Made by a program: the position numbers and the translations under genes | Notes under the pieces: model-generated | Told to the model about the DNA's origin: nothing | What the model saw: the letters and a program-made list of their open reading frames with translations, nothing else | Databases searched by the model: none | NCBI GenBank assembly: GCA_019311105.1 | Contig: JAFDDA010000010.1 | Span: 1 to 48,768 of the forward strand | Direction of reading: 5' to 3' | Origin: Deltaproteobacteria bacterium | Lineage (GTDB): Bacteria > Myxococcota_A > UBA9160 > JAFDDA01 | DNA length: 48,768 nucleotides | Shown here: piece after piece, positions 27,515 through 36,473 of the stretch | Position numbering within the stretch: the first letter of the stretch is position 1 | Layout: every line of letters begins with the position of its first letter

Positions 27515-29272
27515 ATGCCGGCGGATCTCCCGCCTCAGAGTCAACGCGCGGTGTTCGTGCGCCTGCTCCAGTACGTCCGCCCCTACGTCGGCGTCGTGGC
27601 GATCGCCATCGCCTTCGCGATGGTGTATTCGGGCGCGCGCTACCTGCGCGCCTACCTGCTGAAGCCGATCGTCGACGACGTGCTGATCGCCGGCGAGAGC
27701 ATCGAGTCGATCGCACTGCTCGTCGGTTTGATGATCCTGGCGCTCCCCATCGGACACTTCGGCAAGGACTACGCCGTCGAGTGGACCCTCGGGCGCATCC
27801 TCGTCGACATCCAACAGGCGCTCTGTCGAAAGCTCCTCGCCCTCCCTCTCGCCTTCCATCACGATCGCAGCCGCGGCGACATCCTCTCGCGCGCACTCAA
27901 CGACGTGACCCGCTCACACCGCGCCTTGAACGTCTTCCTGAACGACGTGGTTCAATCCGTGATCGGGATCATCCTCGGCGTCACGACACTCCTGTGGCTG
28001 TCGTGGCAGCTCACCCTGGTGAGCCTGATCGTCGCGCCGATGCTGATGGCCGTGATCGCATTCTTCGGGGGCCGGATCCAGCGTGGCGCTCGCAAGCGAC
28101 AGATCAAGATGGGCGACGTCACCCAGCGCTTCTTGCAGATCCTCTCCGGCATCAAGGTCATCAAGGCCTTCCGAGCCGAGGCCACCGAAGAGGCGGGCTT
28201 CGAGCGCGAGAACCTGAAGCTCTTCCGCCGCCACATGCGGGTGATCCTGGCGCGGGTCACGTCGCACAGCTCCGTCGAGATGCTGAACAACATGATGAAC
28301 ATCGGCGTGCTGCTGCTCGGCGCCTGGTGCGTTCAGCAGGGGATGTGGGGGCTCACGCCCGGCGACGTCAGCGCTTTTGCGACCGTCCTGCTGACGACCT
28401 ATCGCCCGATGAAGCTGCTGACGAAGGGCTGGACCCACCTCCAGGAGGCGCTGCCTTCGGCCGAGCGATTCATGGAGGTTCTCGATGAAGACCTGCAGGT
28501 GGTGGACGCCGACGACGCCGTCGAGATCGGTCCGATCACGGACCGGATCCGCTTCGAGAAGGTTTCGTTCTCCTACGGACGGGAGTCCGTATTGCGGGAG
28601 GTCGACCTCGAGGTCCGGGCCGGCGAGACCGTGGCGCTCGTCGGACGCACGGGCTCGGGGAAGACGACGCTCGTGGATCTCCTCGCCCGCTTCCACGACC
28701 CGGTGTCGGGCCGGATCACCCTCGACGGCGTCGACCTGCGCCAGATCGAGCGCGACTCGCTGCTGCGCCGCATCGCCATCGTGACCCAGGAAGCCTTCCT
28801 CTTCTCGGGGACGATCCGCGAGAACGTCCGCTACGGCCGGCCCGACGCGAGCGACGAGGAGGTGGATGCGGCCGCGCGAGCCGCGCACGTCGACGAGTTC
28901 GTGGATCAACTTCCCGATGGGTGGGAGACCGACGTGGGCGAGCTCGGCGCGAAGCTCTCGGGCGGCCAGCGTCAACGTCTGACGATCGCCCGCGCGATCC
29001 TGAAGAACCCCGACGTGCTGATCTTCGACGAGGCCACGAGCGCCCTCGACGCCATGAGCGAACGCTTCGTGCAGGACGCCATCGATCACCTGCTCGAGGG
29101 GCGGACCGCCTTCCTGATCGCCCACCGGCTGGCGACCGTGCGCAACGCGGACAAGATCATCGTGCTGGAAGACGGGGCCGTGAGTGCCGTCGGCACCCAC
29201 GAATCCCTCGTGGCCGAGCCCGGGCTCTATCGAGACCTCGTCGCCCTCCAGGGCGCCGCGCCGTCGGCCTAG
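27515..29272 (+). CDS. msbA: MsbA-type lipid A/lipid flippase (ABC exporter)
   Basis: A 585-residue homodimer-type exporter: six transmembrane helices (about 20-310) and one nucleotide-binding domain. Walker A is GRTGSGKTT, the signature is LSGGQRQR and Walker B ends IFDEATSALD with the catalytic Glu, so both ATP sites should be active. Segments such as YLLKPIVDDVL and GDILSRALNDV match MsbA-family exporters. Position beside the LPS glycosyltransferase and lipid A genes supports flipping of core-lipid A across the inner membrane, though another lipid substrate cannot be excluded. Its TAG overlaps the stop of the convergent gene within CTAG. Confidence 0.85.
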   Translation: MPADLPPQSQRAVFVRLLQYVRPYVGVVAIAIAFAMVYSGARYLRAYLLKPIVDDVLIAGESIESIALLVGLMILALPIGHFGKDYAVEWTLGRILVDIQQALCRKLLALPLAFHHDRSRGDILSRALNDVTRSHRALNVFLNDVVQSVIGIILGVTTLLWLSWQLTLVSLIVAPMLMAVIAFFGGRIQRGARKRQIKMGDVTQRFLQILSGIKVIKAFRAEATEEAGFERENLKLFRRHMRVILARVTSHSSVEMLNNMMNIGVLLLGAWCVQQGMWGLTPGDVSAFATVLLTTYRPMKLLTKGWTHLQEALPSAERFMEVLDEDLQVVDADDAVEIGPITDRIRFEKVSFSYGRESVLREVDLEVRAGETVALVGRTGSGKTTLVDLLARFHDPVSGRITLDGVDLRQIERDSLLRRIAIVTQEAFLFSGTIRENVRYGRPDASDEEVDAAARAAHVDEFVDQLPDGWETDVGELGAKLSGGQRQRLTIARAILKNPDVLIFDEATSALDAMSERFVQDAIDHLLEGRTAFLIAHRLATVRNADKIIVLEDGAVSAVGTHESLVAEPGLYRDLVALQGAAPSA

Positions 29273-30447
29273 CGGAGCACTTTTTCGTAGAGCGATTCGA
29301 CCGAGTCCGCGAGCCTCGCGGGGGTGAACTCGGCCTGAGCGCGCTCGTAGGCGGCGCGGCCGAGGTCGCCGCGGCGCTCGGGCTCGGCGAGCAGCTCGCG
29401 CCAGGCGCCGGCCAGAGCGTCGGCCTCTTCCGGGACGACGAGCCCAGTCTCGCGGTGGAGCACGATCTCGGGCAGGGCGCCGCGGCCGCTCACCACGGCC
29501 GGGATGGCGCAGGCGGCGGCTTCGAGCAGCGCCCGGCACGTGCCGTCGGAGCCCGGGACGAGGAAGGTGAACACTTCCATCTGGCGCAGGACCTCGGCGT
29601 AGTCCTCGTTGCGGTAGCCCGCGAACACCACGCGGTCGGCAATGCCGAGCTCGCGTGCGGGCGCTTCGACCAGGGCCTCGCGCTTCGTGCCGCGCCCGAC
29701 GACGAGCAGACGGGCCTCCGGGACTTCCGCGAACAATCGGCGCGCCGCTTCGAGGAGCAGATCGAAACGTCGATGCGGTTGGGCGCGCGCCACGATGCCA
29801 ATGACCCGGTCCTCCGGCGCGAAGCCGAGCGACGCGCGAACCCCAGGGTCGGGGGCCTTCGGAAAGAACCTCGTGTCGACCGCGCCGAAATGCCCCGCCA
29901 CCGGGCGCCCGCCCCGAAGGCCGGCGTTCCAGCGTGCGGTCTCGGGTGACGGGCAGAGCAGGCCGTCACAACCCGGCCCGAAGAGCCAGCGGTTCCACGG
30001 AGTCGCGGCCACGCGTTCGGCGCTGCGCAGCGAACGTACGAGGCGTGGCCGGTCGGCGGTGGGCCGGCGCTTCCGAGCCCGCAGGGCGAGCAGGTGATCC
30101 CGCGTGTGCCACGTGTGGATGAGGTCCGGCTGCGAGGTTTCACAAGCCGAGGCCACGACCTCCACGTCGGCGCGCGTGCCCACGCCGAACGCCCCGCCCT
30201 CCCCCGAAAGCGTCGCGACCGGCGCAAACCCCGCGGCCCGCGCTTCGCTCGCGAGCGAGCGCCGCTCCTCGGGGGGCTCCGGGCAGACGATGGAAGGCTG
30301 GTGCCCTCGCGCGCGCAGGGCCTCGCAGAGCCGCAGCATCGGCTCGGCCGGGCCCGTCCACTTCCAGTCGTGGGTGACGTGCAGGATCTTCAACGGCGGC
30401 CTGGGGTCGTCACGGCCGACGGGCTTTGCCCGCCGCCTGCTCGGCAC
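29269..30447 (-). CDS. family 4 glycosyltransferase, LPS core-type
   Basis: A 392-residue GT-B enzyme. The N-terminal LKILHVTHDWKWTGPAEPML has the acceptor-domain beginning. The C-terminal domain has the GT4 donor-binding pattern: GIVARAQPHRRFDLLL, LLVVGRGTKR, VFAGYRN and the E-x7-E region SDGTCRALLEAAACAIPAVV. The sugar and acceptor are unknown; the LPS core context suggests core extension. ATG at 30447 gives a 38-bp overlap with the upstream gene; a TTG at 30393, right at LKILHV, is an alternative start. Its stop is shared with msbA in a convergent CTAG. Confidence 0.88.
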   Translation of the reverse strand: MPSRRRAKPVGRDDPRPPLKILHVTHDWKWTGPAEPMLRLCEALRARGHQPSIVCPEPPEERRSLASEARAAGFAPVATLSGEGGAFGVGTRADVEVVASACETSQPDLIHTWHTRDHLLALRARKRRPTADRPRLVRSLRSAERVAATPWNRWLFGPGCDGLLCPSPETARWNAGLRGGRPVAGHFGAVDTRFFPKAPDPGVRASLGFAPEDRVIGIVARAQPHRRFDLLLEAARRLFAEVPEARLLVVGRGTKREALVEAPARELGIADRVVFAGYRNEDYAEVLRQMEVFTFLVPGSDGTCRALLEAAACAIPAVVSGRGALPEIVLHRETGLVVPEEADALAGAWRELLAEPERRGDLGRAAYERAQAEFTPARLADSVESLYEKVLR

Positions 30448-31231
30448 TCGCGCCGGCGTTGCGGCCCAACTCCCAGAGCTTCGCGTACTTCAGGAACACG
30501 TGGAACGCGGTCGCCGCAGCGATCACGAAGCCCGGCCCGCCGTCGCGGATGCCTTGCTTGAGCAGGTAGCAGCGCAAGAACCGGAGCGGCGGCCGGAGCC
30601 CCAGATCGAAGAGCGACGCGCGCCTGCCCGCCGCCCACATGGCGGCGGCCTGGATCCGGCTGAAATCCTGGATGCGCGCGATCTGATCGGCCAGGTCGCG
30701 GTAGCTGTAGTGGAGGAGATCGCCGTCGATCCGGCCGGCGCGGCCCACGAGTTCGACGCGCCCGTGCGGGTTCACACCGACGACGCGCGCCTGCGAGCGG
30801 CGGAAGAGCCGCATCTGCCAGTCGGGGTAGAACTCGCCGTGGCGGATCCAACGACCGAGGTGCCAGGTGAGCCGATTGAGCTCGTAGCCCGCATCGGGCC
30901 CGTCCGCCGAAAGTGCGGATTGCACCGCCGCCGTGAGCTCGGGCGTGAGGGCTTCGTCGGCGTCGAGGGAGAGCACCCAATCGTGCTTCGCTTCGCCGAG
31001 GGCGAAGTTCTTCTGCTCGATGTTCCCTTCGTAGGCGTGGAGGATCGTGCGCGCGCCGGCCTCACGCGCCAGCGCTTCGGTGGCGTCGGTCGAACGGGTA
31101 TCCACCACCACCACGACCTCATCGGCCCAGGCGGCCGACTCGAGACAGCGCGGAAGATTTCCCTCTTCGTTGCAGGCGATGATGCAGACGCTCACCGGGG
31201 CTCGCGCGCCGGCGGGCTCGGCTGCGCTCAC
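30410..31231 (-). CDS. family 2 glycosyltransferase, WaaE/KdtX-like
   Basis: A 273-residue GT-A enzyme. PVSVCIIACNEEGNLPRCLE, ADEVVVVVDTRSTDATEAL and WVLSLDADEALTPEL match the WaaE/KdtX group that adds a glucose-like residue to the inner core in several bacteria. DWQMRLFRR and NPHGRVEL follow in the usual order. A hydrophobic C-terminal region (about 225-255) may associate with the membrane. Start is GTG at 31231, forming GTGA with the rel stop, so this LPS gene is translationally coupled to the (p)ppGpp enzyme. Confidence 0.87.
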   Translation of the reverse strand: MSAAEPAGARAPVSVCIIACNEEGNLPRCLESAAWADEVVVVVDTRSTDATEALAREAGARTILHAYEGNIEQKNFALGEAKHDWVLSLDADEALTPELTAAVQSALSADGPDAGYELNRLTWHLGRWIRHGEFYPDWQMRLFRRSQARVVGVNPHGRVELVGRAGRIDGDLLHYSYRDLADQIARIQDFSRIQAAAMWAAGRRASLFDLGLRPPLRFLRCYLLKQGIRDGGPGFVIAAATAFHVFLKYAKLWELGRNAGASAEQAAGKARRP

Positions 31232-33411
31232 GAGCGCAGGCGCTCCACGGAGACGACGCCCTTCACGCGACCGATCTCCTTCATCACCGCCTCGAGTGAC
31301 TTCGCATCCTTCACCCAGAGTTCGAAGGTCGAGACGGCGCGGTCCTGGCTGCCCGTCGAGACGCGTGCGCCGTCGATGTTGACGCCGGCGGCGGAGATCG
31401 ACTTGGTGACCGTGGCGAGGATGCCGGGCCGGTTCGACGACGTGACGCGCAGCTTGATGCGATGGGACACCTCGGCCTCCACATCCCAATCGACATCGAC
31501 CCGCCGCTCGGCGTCGAGGCCGAAGACCTTGTTGCAACCCTTCGAGTGCACGGTCACACCGCGCCCCCGCGTGACGAAGCCGACCACCTCGTCGCCAGGA
31601 ATCGGCGAACAGCAGCGGGCAAATCGCACCAACACGTCGCCATGGCCGGAAACCCGGATGCCCGACGTCGAGGGCGGCTTCGGCCGACGGAAGAGGCTCC
31701 GACGCTTCGGCGGCGCGGGCTCTTCGATGCCGCAGATCTTCTTGACGAGCTTCGCGGCGGGCAACCGCCCGAAGCCGACGGCCGCAAAGAGGTCATCGAC
31801 ACCGCCGCCGCGCGTCTCCTTGCCCGCGATGCTCACCAGCTCGCCCGAGTCCAGCAGGCGCGCGAGCGAACGCCCGGCCTTCCGCAGCTCACGGTCGAGC
31901 ATCTCGCGCCCGAGCCCGCGGCTGCGCTCGCGCTCGACCGACCGGACCGCATGCCGGATCCGGTTGCGCGCCTTGCCCGAAACGACGAAGTCGAGCCAAT
32001 CCTTTCGCGGAATCTGCGCCTGACTCGTCAAGACCTCGACGGTGTCGCCGTCCTGAAGCGTGTGGCGCAAGGGCACCATCTTGCCGTTCACCTTGGCACC
32101 GGCGCAATGCGCGCCCACCTCGCTGTGGATCGCATAGGCAAAGTCGACGGGCGTCGCGTCGGCGGGAAGATTGATCACTTCGCCGCGCGGCGTGAAGACG
32201 AACACCTGGTCGGGAAAGAGGTCCACCGTGACCGTGTCGAGGAACTCGTGCGGGTCCTCGAGGTCGCGCTGCCATTCGAGCAGCTGGCGCAGCCAGGCGA
32301 ACTTGCTGTCGTCCTCGCCGTCCCCGACGCGACCCTCTTTGTACTTCCAGTGTGCGGCAATCCCCAGCTCCGCCGCGCGGTGCATCTCGAGCGTGCGGAT
32401 CTGCACCTCCATGCGTTCCCCGTAGGGCCCGATGACGGCGGTGTGGAGCGACTGGTAGCCATTCGGCTTGGGCAGGGCGACGTAGTCCTTGAAGCGTCCC
32501 GGGATCGGCCGCCAGGTGCCGTGGATCAGGCCGAGAGCCGTATAGACCGACTCCTGGGGCCCTTCGAGCACGATGCGAAAGGCGATCACGTCGTAGATCT
32601 GCTCGAGGTCGATGCCTTGGCTTTCCATCTTCGCGTGGATCGAGGCCACTTCCTTCACCCGGCCGGTGACTTCGCTCTCGAGCCCTACCCCATCGAGCTT
32701 CTCGGAGATCTGCGAGAGCACCTCCTCGATGTAGGTCTCACGCTCCTTGCGGGTGGTGGCCAGGCGTTGCTTCAACGACTCGTAGGTCTCGGCCTGAAGG
32801 GTGCGGAAGGCGAGGTCTTCGAGCTCGCGCTTCATCCAGTCGATGCCGAGCCGGTGGGCGAGCGGCGCGTAGATCTCGAGTGTCTCCGTGGCAATGCGAC
32901 GCGCGGAGTCGTCGTTCATGAACTGGAGCGTGCGCATGTTGTGAAGGCGGTCGGCGAGCTTGATCAGCAGGATGCGGATGTCCTTCGACATCGCCACCAA
33001 CATCTTGCGGAAGTTCTCGGCCTGACGTTCGCGCTGCGAGGTGAACTCGATGCGCGCGATCTTGGTGAGGCCCTCGACCAGGAAGGCCACCTCTTCGCCG
33101 AAGGTCTCGCGCAGCTCGGTGGACGTGGTGAGGGTGTCCTCGATCGTGTCGTGGAGCATACCCGTCGCGACGGTCACCTCGTCGAGGTGCATGTTCGCGA
33201 GGATCTGCGCGACGGCGATCGGGTGGACCAGGTAAGGCTCACCCGAAAGTCGCTCTTGACCGTCGTGCACCTTGGCGGTGAAGACGTAGGCGCGCTGCAG
33301 CAGCTCGAGGTCCGCCTGGGGGTTGAATTCCAGGACGAGGTCCGCGATGTCGTTGAAGCGCGGCAGACGCGGGGCCGGAGGAGACCCCTTTTCCCCTTTG
33401 ACTTCGGGCAT
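31228..33411 (-). CDS. rel: bifunctional (p)ppGpp synthetase/hydrolase
   Basis: A 727-residue RelA/SpoT homologue controlling the stringent response. The HD hydrolase domain is intact: H63 in the VHPIAVAQIL segment and HDTIED at 87-92. The synthetase domain has GRFKDYVALPKPNGYQSLHT; the RFKD form (not EFDD) is that of bifunctional enzymes. TGS (about 400-460, FTPRGEVINLPADATPVDFAYAIH), a zinc-finger/helical region (CCSPIPGDEVVGF) and a C-terminal ACT domain follow. It lies downstream of yicC-remA-gmk as spoT does in many bacteria, but rpoZ is missing from its usual place. It precedes two LPS glycosyltransferase genes. Confidence 0.96.
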   Translation of the reverse strand: MPEVKGEKGSPPAPRLPRFNDIADLVLEFNPQADLELLQRAYVFTAKVHDGQERLSGEPYLVHPIAVAQILANMHLDEVTVATGMLHDTIEDTLTTSTELRETFGEEVAFLVEGLTKIARIEFTSQRERQAENFRKMLVAMSKDIRILLIKLADRLHNMRTLQFMNDDSARRIATETLEIYAPLAHRLGIDWMKRELEDLAFRTLQAETYESLKQRLATTRKERETYIEEVLSQISEKLDGVGLESEVTGRVKEVASIHAKMESQGIDLEQIYDVIAFRIVLEGPQESVYTALGLIHGTWRPIPGRFKDYVALPKPNGYQSLHTAVIGPYGERMEVQIRTLEMHRAAELGIAAHWKYKEGRVGDGEDDSKFAWLRQLLEWQRDLEDPHEFLDTVTVDLFPDQVFVFTPRGEVINLPADATPVDFAYAIHSEVGAHCAGAKVNGKMVPLRHTLQDGDTVEVLTSQAQIPRKDWLDFVVSGKARNRIRHAVRSVERERSRGLGREMLDRELRKAGRSLARLLDSGELVSIAGKETRGGGVDDLFAAVGFGRLPAAKLVKKICGIEEPAPPKRRSLFRRPKPPSTSGIRVSGHGDVLVRFARCCSPIPGDEVVGFVTRGRGVTVHSKGCNKVFGLDAERRVDVDWDVEAEVSHRIKLRVTSSNRPGILATVTKSISAAGVNIDGARVSTGSQDRAVSTFELWVKDAKSLEAVMKEIGRVKGVVSVERLRS

Positions 33412-33458
33412 TTCGAGAAGTCTAGCCGAGCCCGCCGAAGCGCCGCAATCAGCCGCCG

Positions 33459-34133
33459 CTAGTCGCTCGGCAGCTCCGCCAGAGCGCCCGCCCCCCGCGC
33501 CAGGGCCGTCTCGCGGCCATGGCGCGCAACGGCGTCCCCGCGTTGGCCGGACCGCTCGGCGGCCACGATCTCGCGCACGGCCGCAATCGCGTCTTCGAGG
33601 TGGTCGTTGATGACCACGTAGTCGAAACCCGAGACCGCGCTCAACTCGTTGCCGGCGATGGCGAGCCGCTTGGCGATCACCTCGGAGGCATCGGTGCCGC
33701 GGCCGCGCAAGCGCGCTTCGAGGGCGGCCAGCGACGGGGGCACGAGGAACACGAAGCGGGCGTCTTCACGGCGCTCGCGGATCTGCGCGGCCCCCTGGAC
33801 CTCGATCTCGAGCAGCACGTCGCAACCCCGCGCGATGGGCCCGTCGATGGCTTCATGGCTGGTGCCGTAGAGCTTCCCGTTGTACTCGGCGTGCTCGACG
33901 AAGCGCTCGTCCTTCACCAGGGCGAGGAAGGCCTCCTCGTCGACGAAGTGGTAGTCCACGCCGTCGCGCTCCCCGGGGCGTGCCGTGCGCGTCGTGTGGG
34001 AGATGGAGAATTCGAGCTTCGGGTCGGCGCCCACGACGGCGCGGCAGACGGTGGTCTTGCCCGTCCCCGACGGAGCAGAGACCACGATCGGCACGGGCAC
34101 GACCCGTGCGGACGTCGCCATTGGCACCCGCAC
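33459..34133 (-). CDS. gmk: guanylate kinase
   Basis: Phosphorylates GMP to GDP. The P-loop is VVSAPSGTGKTTVCRAV, followed by FSISHTTRTARPGERDGVDYHFV, the GMP-binding region VEHAEYNGKLYGTS and LLEIEVQGAAQIRER, all in family order. The C-terminus carries about 20 extra residues. GTG at 34133 is used; ATG at 34121 (MATSARVV) is equally possible. The gene lies two bases from the remA stop. The product feeds GDP/GTP and so the substrate of the rel enzyme encoded 47 bp downstream. Confidence 0.95.
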   Translation of the reverse strand: MRVPMATSARVVPVPIVVSAPSGTGKTTVCRAVVGADPKLEFSISHTTRTARPGERDGVDYHFVDEEAFLALVKDERFVEHAEYNGKLYGTSHEAIDGPIARGCDVLLEIEVQGAAQIRERREDARFVFLVPPSLAALEARLRGRGTDASEVIAKRLAIAGNELSAVSGFDYVVINDHLEDAIAAVREIVAAERSGQRGDAVARHGRETALARGAGALAELPSD

Positions 34134-34135
34134 GA

Positions 34136-34426
34136 TCAGGCACCGCCGTCCGGATCGAGCCGTTGGGCGAGCGTCTCGGGATTGATGGCGGAAAGCACGA
34201 CGTGATCGCTGTCGGTCACCACGATGGAGCGCGTGCGACGCCCCTGGGTGGCGTCGATCAGCTTGCCGCGCGCCGCGGCTTCGTCGCGCAGCCGACGCAT
34301 GGGCGCCGACTGGGCGTTCACCACCGAGACGACACGGACCGAGGCGACGAGGTTTCCATAGCCCACGTTGAGCAGGCTGGGGATGCGCGCTTCCGCGCTG
34401 TTCGGGGTCGGGCGAACGCGTGCCAT
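34136..34426 (-). CDS. remA: RemA-like (DUF370) regulator
   Basis: The core [53 protein letters not shown] and [16 protein letters not shown] matches the DUF370/RemA family. In Bacillus RemA is a DNA-binding activator of matrix genes; in Gram-negatives the role is unclear. It sits in the widely conserved yicC-remA-gmk order. ATG 34426 gives 96 residues, with about 15 extra before the domain. A TTG at 34462, eight bases after GGAAGGG, has a better ribosome site and would add 12 residues. A perfect palindrome CCTTCCGGAAGG (34473-34484) lies between yicC and this gene. Confidence 0.88.
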   Translation of the reverse strand: MARVRPTPNSAEARIPSLLNVGYGNLVASVRVVSVVNAQSAPMRRLRDEAAARGKLIDATQGRRTRSIVVTDSDHVVLSAINPETLAQRLDPDGGA

Positions 34427-34496
34427 GCGGCGGTTCGAGGCGGTGCGGGGGGCTTCGCTCAACGATCGGTTCCCTTCCGGAAGGATTGAGGGTGGT

Positions 34497-35384
34497 TCAT
34501 TCGACGTTCTGGACTTGCTCACGGATCCGCTCGAGCTCGGTCTTGAGTTCGACGACGGCGTGGGCCATCTCCGCATCGTTGGCCTTGCTGCCGACGGTGT
34601 TGCCCTCGCGGCCGAGCTCCTGGAGCAGGAAGTCGAGCCGGCGCCCGACGGGGTTCCCGGCTTCGGCGCCGTCGAGGACGGCGAGGAACTGCTCGACGTG
34701 GCTGTTCAGGCGCGAGAGTTCTTCCGCGATGTCGAGACGATCCGCCGCGAAGACGACCTCCTGGTGCAAGCGCGCGTCGTCGAGCAGGCCGGTCTCGGCC
34801 TCGAGGTCTCGGGCCCGCTTGCGGAGGCGTTCGCGCACGGCGGTCTGGACGGTTTCCGAGCGACCCTCGAGAGTCGTGACCAGGCCGGCAACCGTGGCAA
34901 GGCGATCTCGAAACTCGCGTTCGAGGCCCGCGCCTTCGGATTCCCGCATGGCGGCGGCGGCGGACAGCGCCGCCTCGACGCCCTCGAGCAAGGCCCCGCC
35001 GTCGCTCTCGTCGAGGGTCGAGTCGACCACGCGCGAGACCCCGGGAAGCGCGAGCAACGCTTCCGCATCCAGGTCTCCCTCGAGCCCGAAGCGCTGCTCG
35101 ATCTCGCGCGCGGCTTCGAGGTAGCGGCCGGCCGCGTCGAAATCGACCTCCACGCGCGTCCCCGTGCCGGCGCCGGCCGGTGCCTGGACGGAGAGCTCGA
35201 CCTTCCCCCGGGCGAAGCGCCCTTGGACGCAGTCGCGGACCGCGGGCTCGAAGTCGGCCAGGGCTCGGGGGAGCTTGACCCGCAGGTCGAGGAACCGATG
35301 GTTCACCGCCCGAACCTCGATGTCGAAGGGTGCACCGGCGAGATCGAAGGCCGCGCGGCCGTAGCCCGTCATGCTGCGGATCAC
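34497..35384 (-). CDS. yicC: YicC-family endoribonuclease
   Basis: A 295-residue protein of the YicC/YloC family, metal-dependent endoribonucleases involved in RNA turnover. It starts with the diagnostic [11 protein letters not shown], followed by [12 protein letters not shown] and [10 protein letters not shown]. The C-terminal domain has [16 protein letters not shown] and [20 protein letters not shown], the most conserved part. The start is GTG at 35384 (the family normally begins M-I-R-S-M-T-G), overlapping the kinase stop as GTGA. It leads into remA-gmk-rel. Confidence 0.95.
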   Translation of the reverse strand: MIRSMTGYGRAAFDLAGAPFDIEVRAVNHRFLDLRVKLPRALADFEPAVRDCVQGRFARGKVELSVQAPAGAGTGTRVEVDFDAAGRYLEAAREIEQRFGLEGDLDAEALLALPGVSRVVDSTLDESDGGALLEGVEAALSAAAAMRESEGAGLEREFRDRLATVAGLVTTLEGRSETVQTAVRERLRKRARDLEAETGLLDDARLHQEVVFAADRLDIAEELSRLNSHVEQFLAVLDGAEAGNPVGRRLDFLLQELGREGNTVGSKANDAEMAHAVVELKTELERIREQVQNVE

Positions 35385-36451
35385 GACGGGGGCCCCGCTT
35401 CCCGGGCGGCGGAGATCGCAGCGGGCAGGATGTCCCGGATCTCGTCGCGCGTGACGGTCGCGGTCCCCGTCTTCCCGACCACGACGCCGGCAGCAGCGTT
35501 GGCAATCACGGCCGCCTCGAGCAGGCTCGCACCCGCGGCCCGGGCGAGCTCGAGCGCTGCGATGGTTGTATCCCCCGCGCCCTGGACGTCGAAGACTTCG
35601 CGCGCGAGGGTGTGGACGTCCTGCCCCTGCCCATCCCCGGCCGCGAAGCAGGTCATGCCTTCCGGGCCGCGCGTCACCACGATGTCCGCGGGCCCGACCT
35701 TCTTCCGCAGCTTCGCCACGGCACGCGCGAGATCTTCGGCGGTGCAGATCTCGATGCCCGTGAGGTCCTCGGTCTCGCGCACGTTCGGCTTCAGCAAGGA
35801 GGCACCGCGATAGCTGCCGAGGTCGTGCTTCGGGTCGATGGCTGCGGGCACCTTCGCCGCCAAGAGGCGCTTCATGATCCGAGCGATGGTGCCCTTCGTG
35901 AGCAGCCCCTTGGCGTAGTCCTCGAGGATCGCGGCATCCGCCGTGAGGAGCGCCGCGTCGAGTGCGGCGAGCAGAGCGCGAACCGCGGCCGGCGGGATCG
36001 CCTCGGTGGTCTCGCGATCGAAACGGACGATCTGTTGTGAGCGGGCCACGACGCGGCTCTTGCGCGTCGTCGGGCGGCCGGGGAGCACCACCGTCCCGTC
36101 CGTGGCGACGTCGAGTTCCTTCAGGAGGTCGAGCACCCGTGCGCCGGCCGGGTCATCGCCGATGACGGAGCAGAAGCGGCAACGCCCGCCGAGGGCGATG
36201 ACGTTGCGAACCACGTTCCCGGCACCCCCGAGCACCGTCGACTCATCGCGCAGATGCACGACGGGCACCGGCGCCTCGGGACTCACGCGATCGACGTCGC
36301 CCCAGAGATACTCGTCGAGCACGACGTCCCCAAGGACGAGCAACTCGATCTTGGAGAAGCCGTCGAGGATGCGTTCGAGCCGGGCACGGTCGAGTCGCGG
36401 TGTGCCGCCGCCCGCTCGAGAGCACTTCTTGCTGGCTTTCCTGCTGGCCAT
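35381..36451 (-). CDS. hldE: D-glycero-beta-D-manno-heptose-7-phosphate kinase
   Basis: A PfkB/ribokinase-fold enzyme of ADP-heptose synthesis for LPS inner core. It has LVLGDVVLDEYLWGDVDRVSPEAPVPVV, a signature of RfaE/HldE N-domains; GGAGNVVRNVIALG; KPNVRETEDLTG; and the catalytic loop FDVQGAGDTTIAAL. At 356 residues it is the kinase domain only and lacks the fused adenylyltransferase of E. coli HldE, so a separate hldC is expected elsewhere (the symbol is used in the HldA/RfaE1 sense). Flanking waaF, waaC and glycosyltransferase genes fit. Confidence 0.92.
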   Translation of the reverse strand: MASRKASKKCSRAGGGTPRLDRARLERILDGFSKIELLVLGDVVLDEYLWGDVDRVSPEAPVPVVHLRDESTVLGGAGNVVRNVIALGGRCRFCSVIGDDPAGARVLDLLKELDVATDGTVVLPGRPTTRKSRVVARSQQIVRFDRETTEAIPPAAVRALLAALDAALLTADAAILEDYAKGLLTKGTIARIMKRLLAAKVPAAIDPKHDLGSYRGASLLKPNVRETEDLTGIEICTAEDLARAVAKLRKKVGPADIVVTRGPEGMTCFAAGDGQGQDVHTLAREVFDVQGAGDTTIAALELARAAGASLLEAAVIANAAAGVVVGKTGTATVTRDEIRDILPAAISAAREAGPPS

Positions 36452-36473
36452 TGATCGAGTTGGGACTCCGTGC

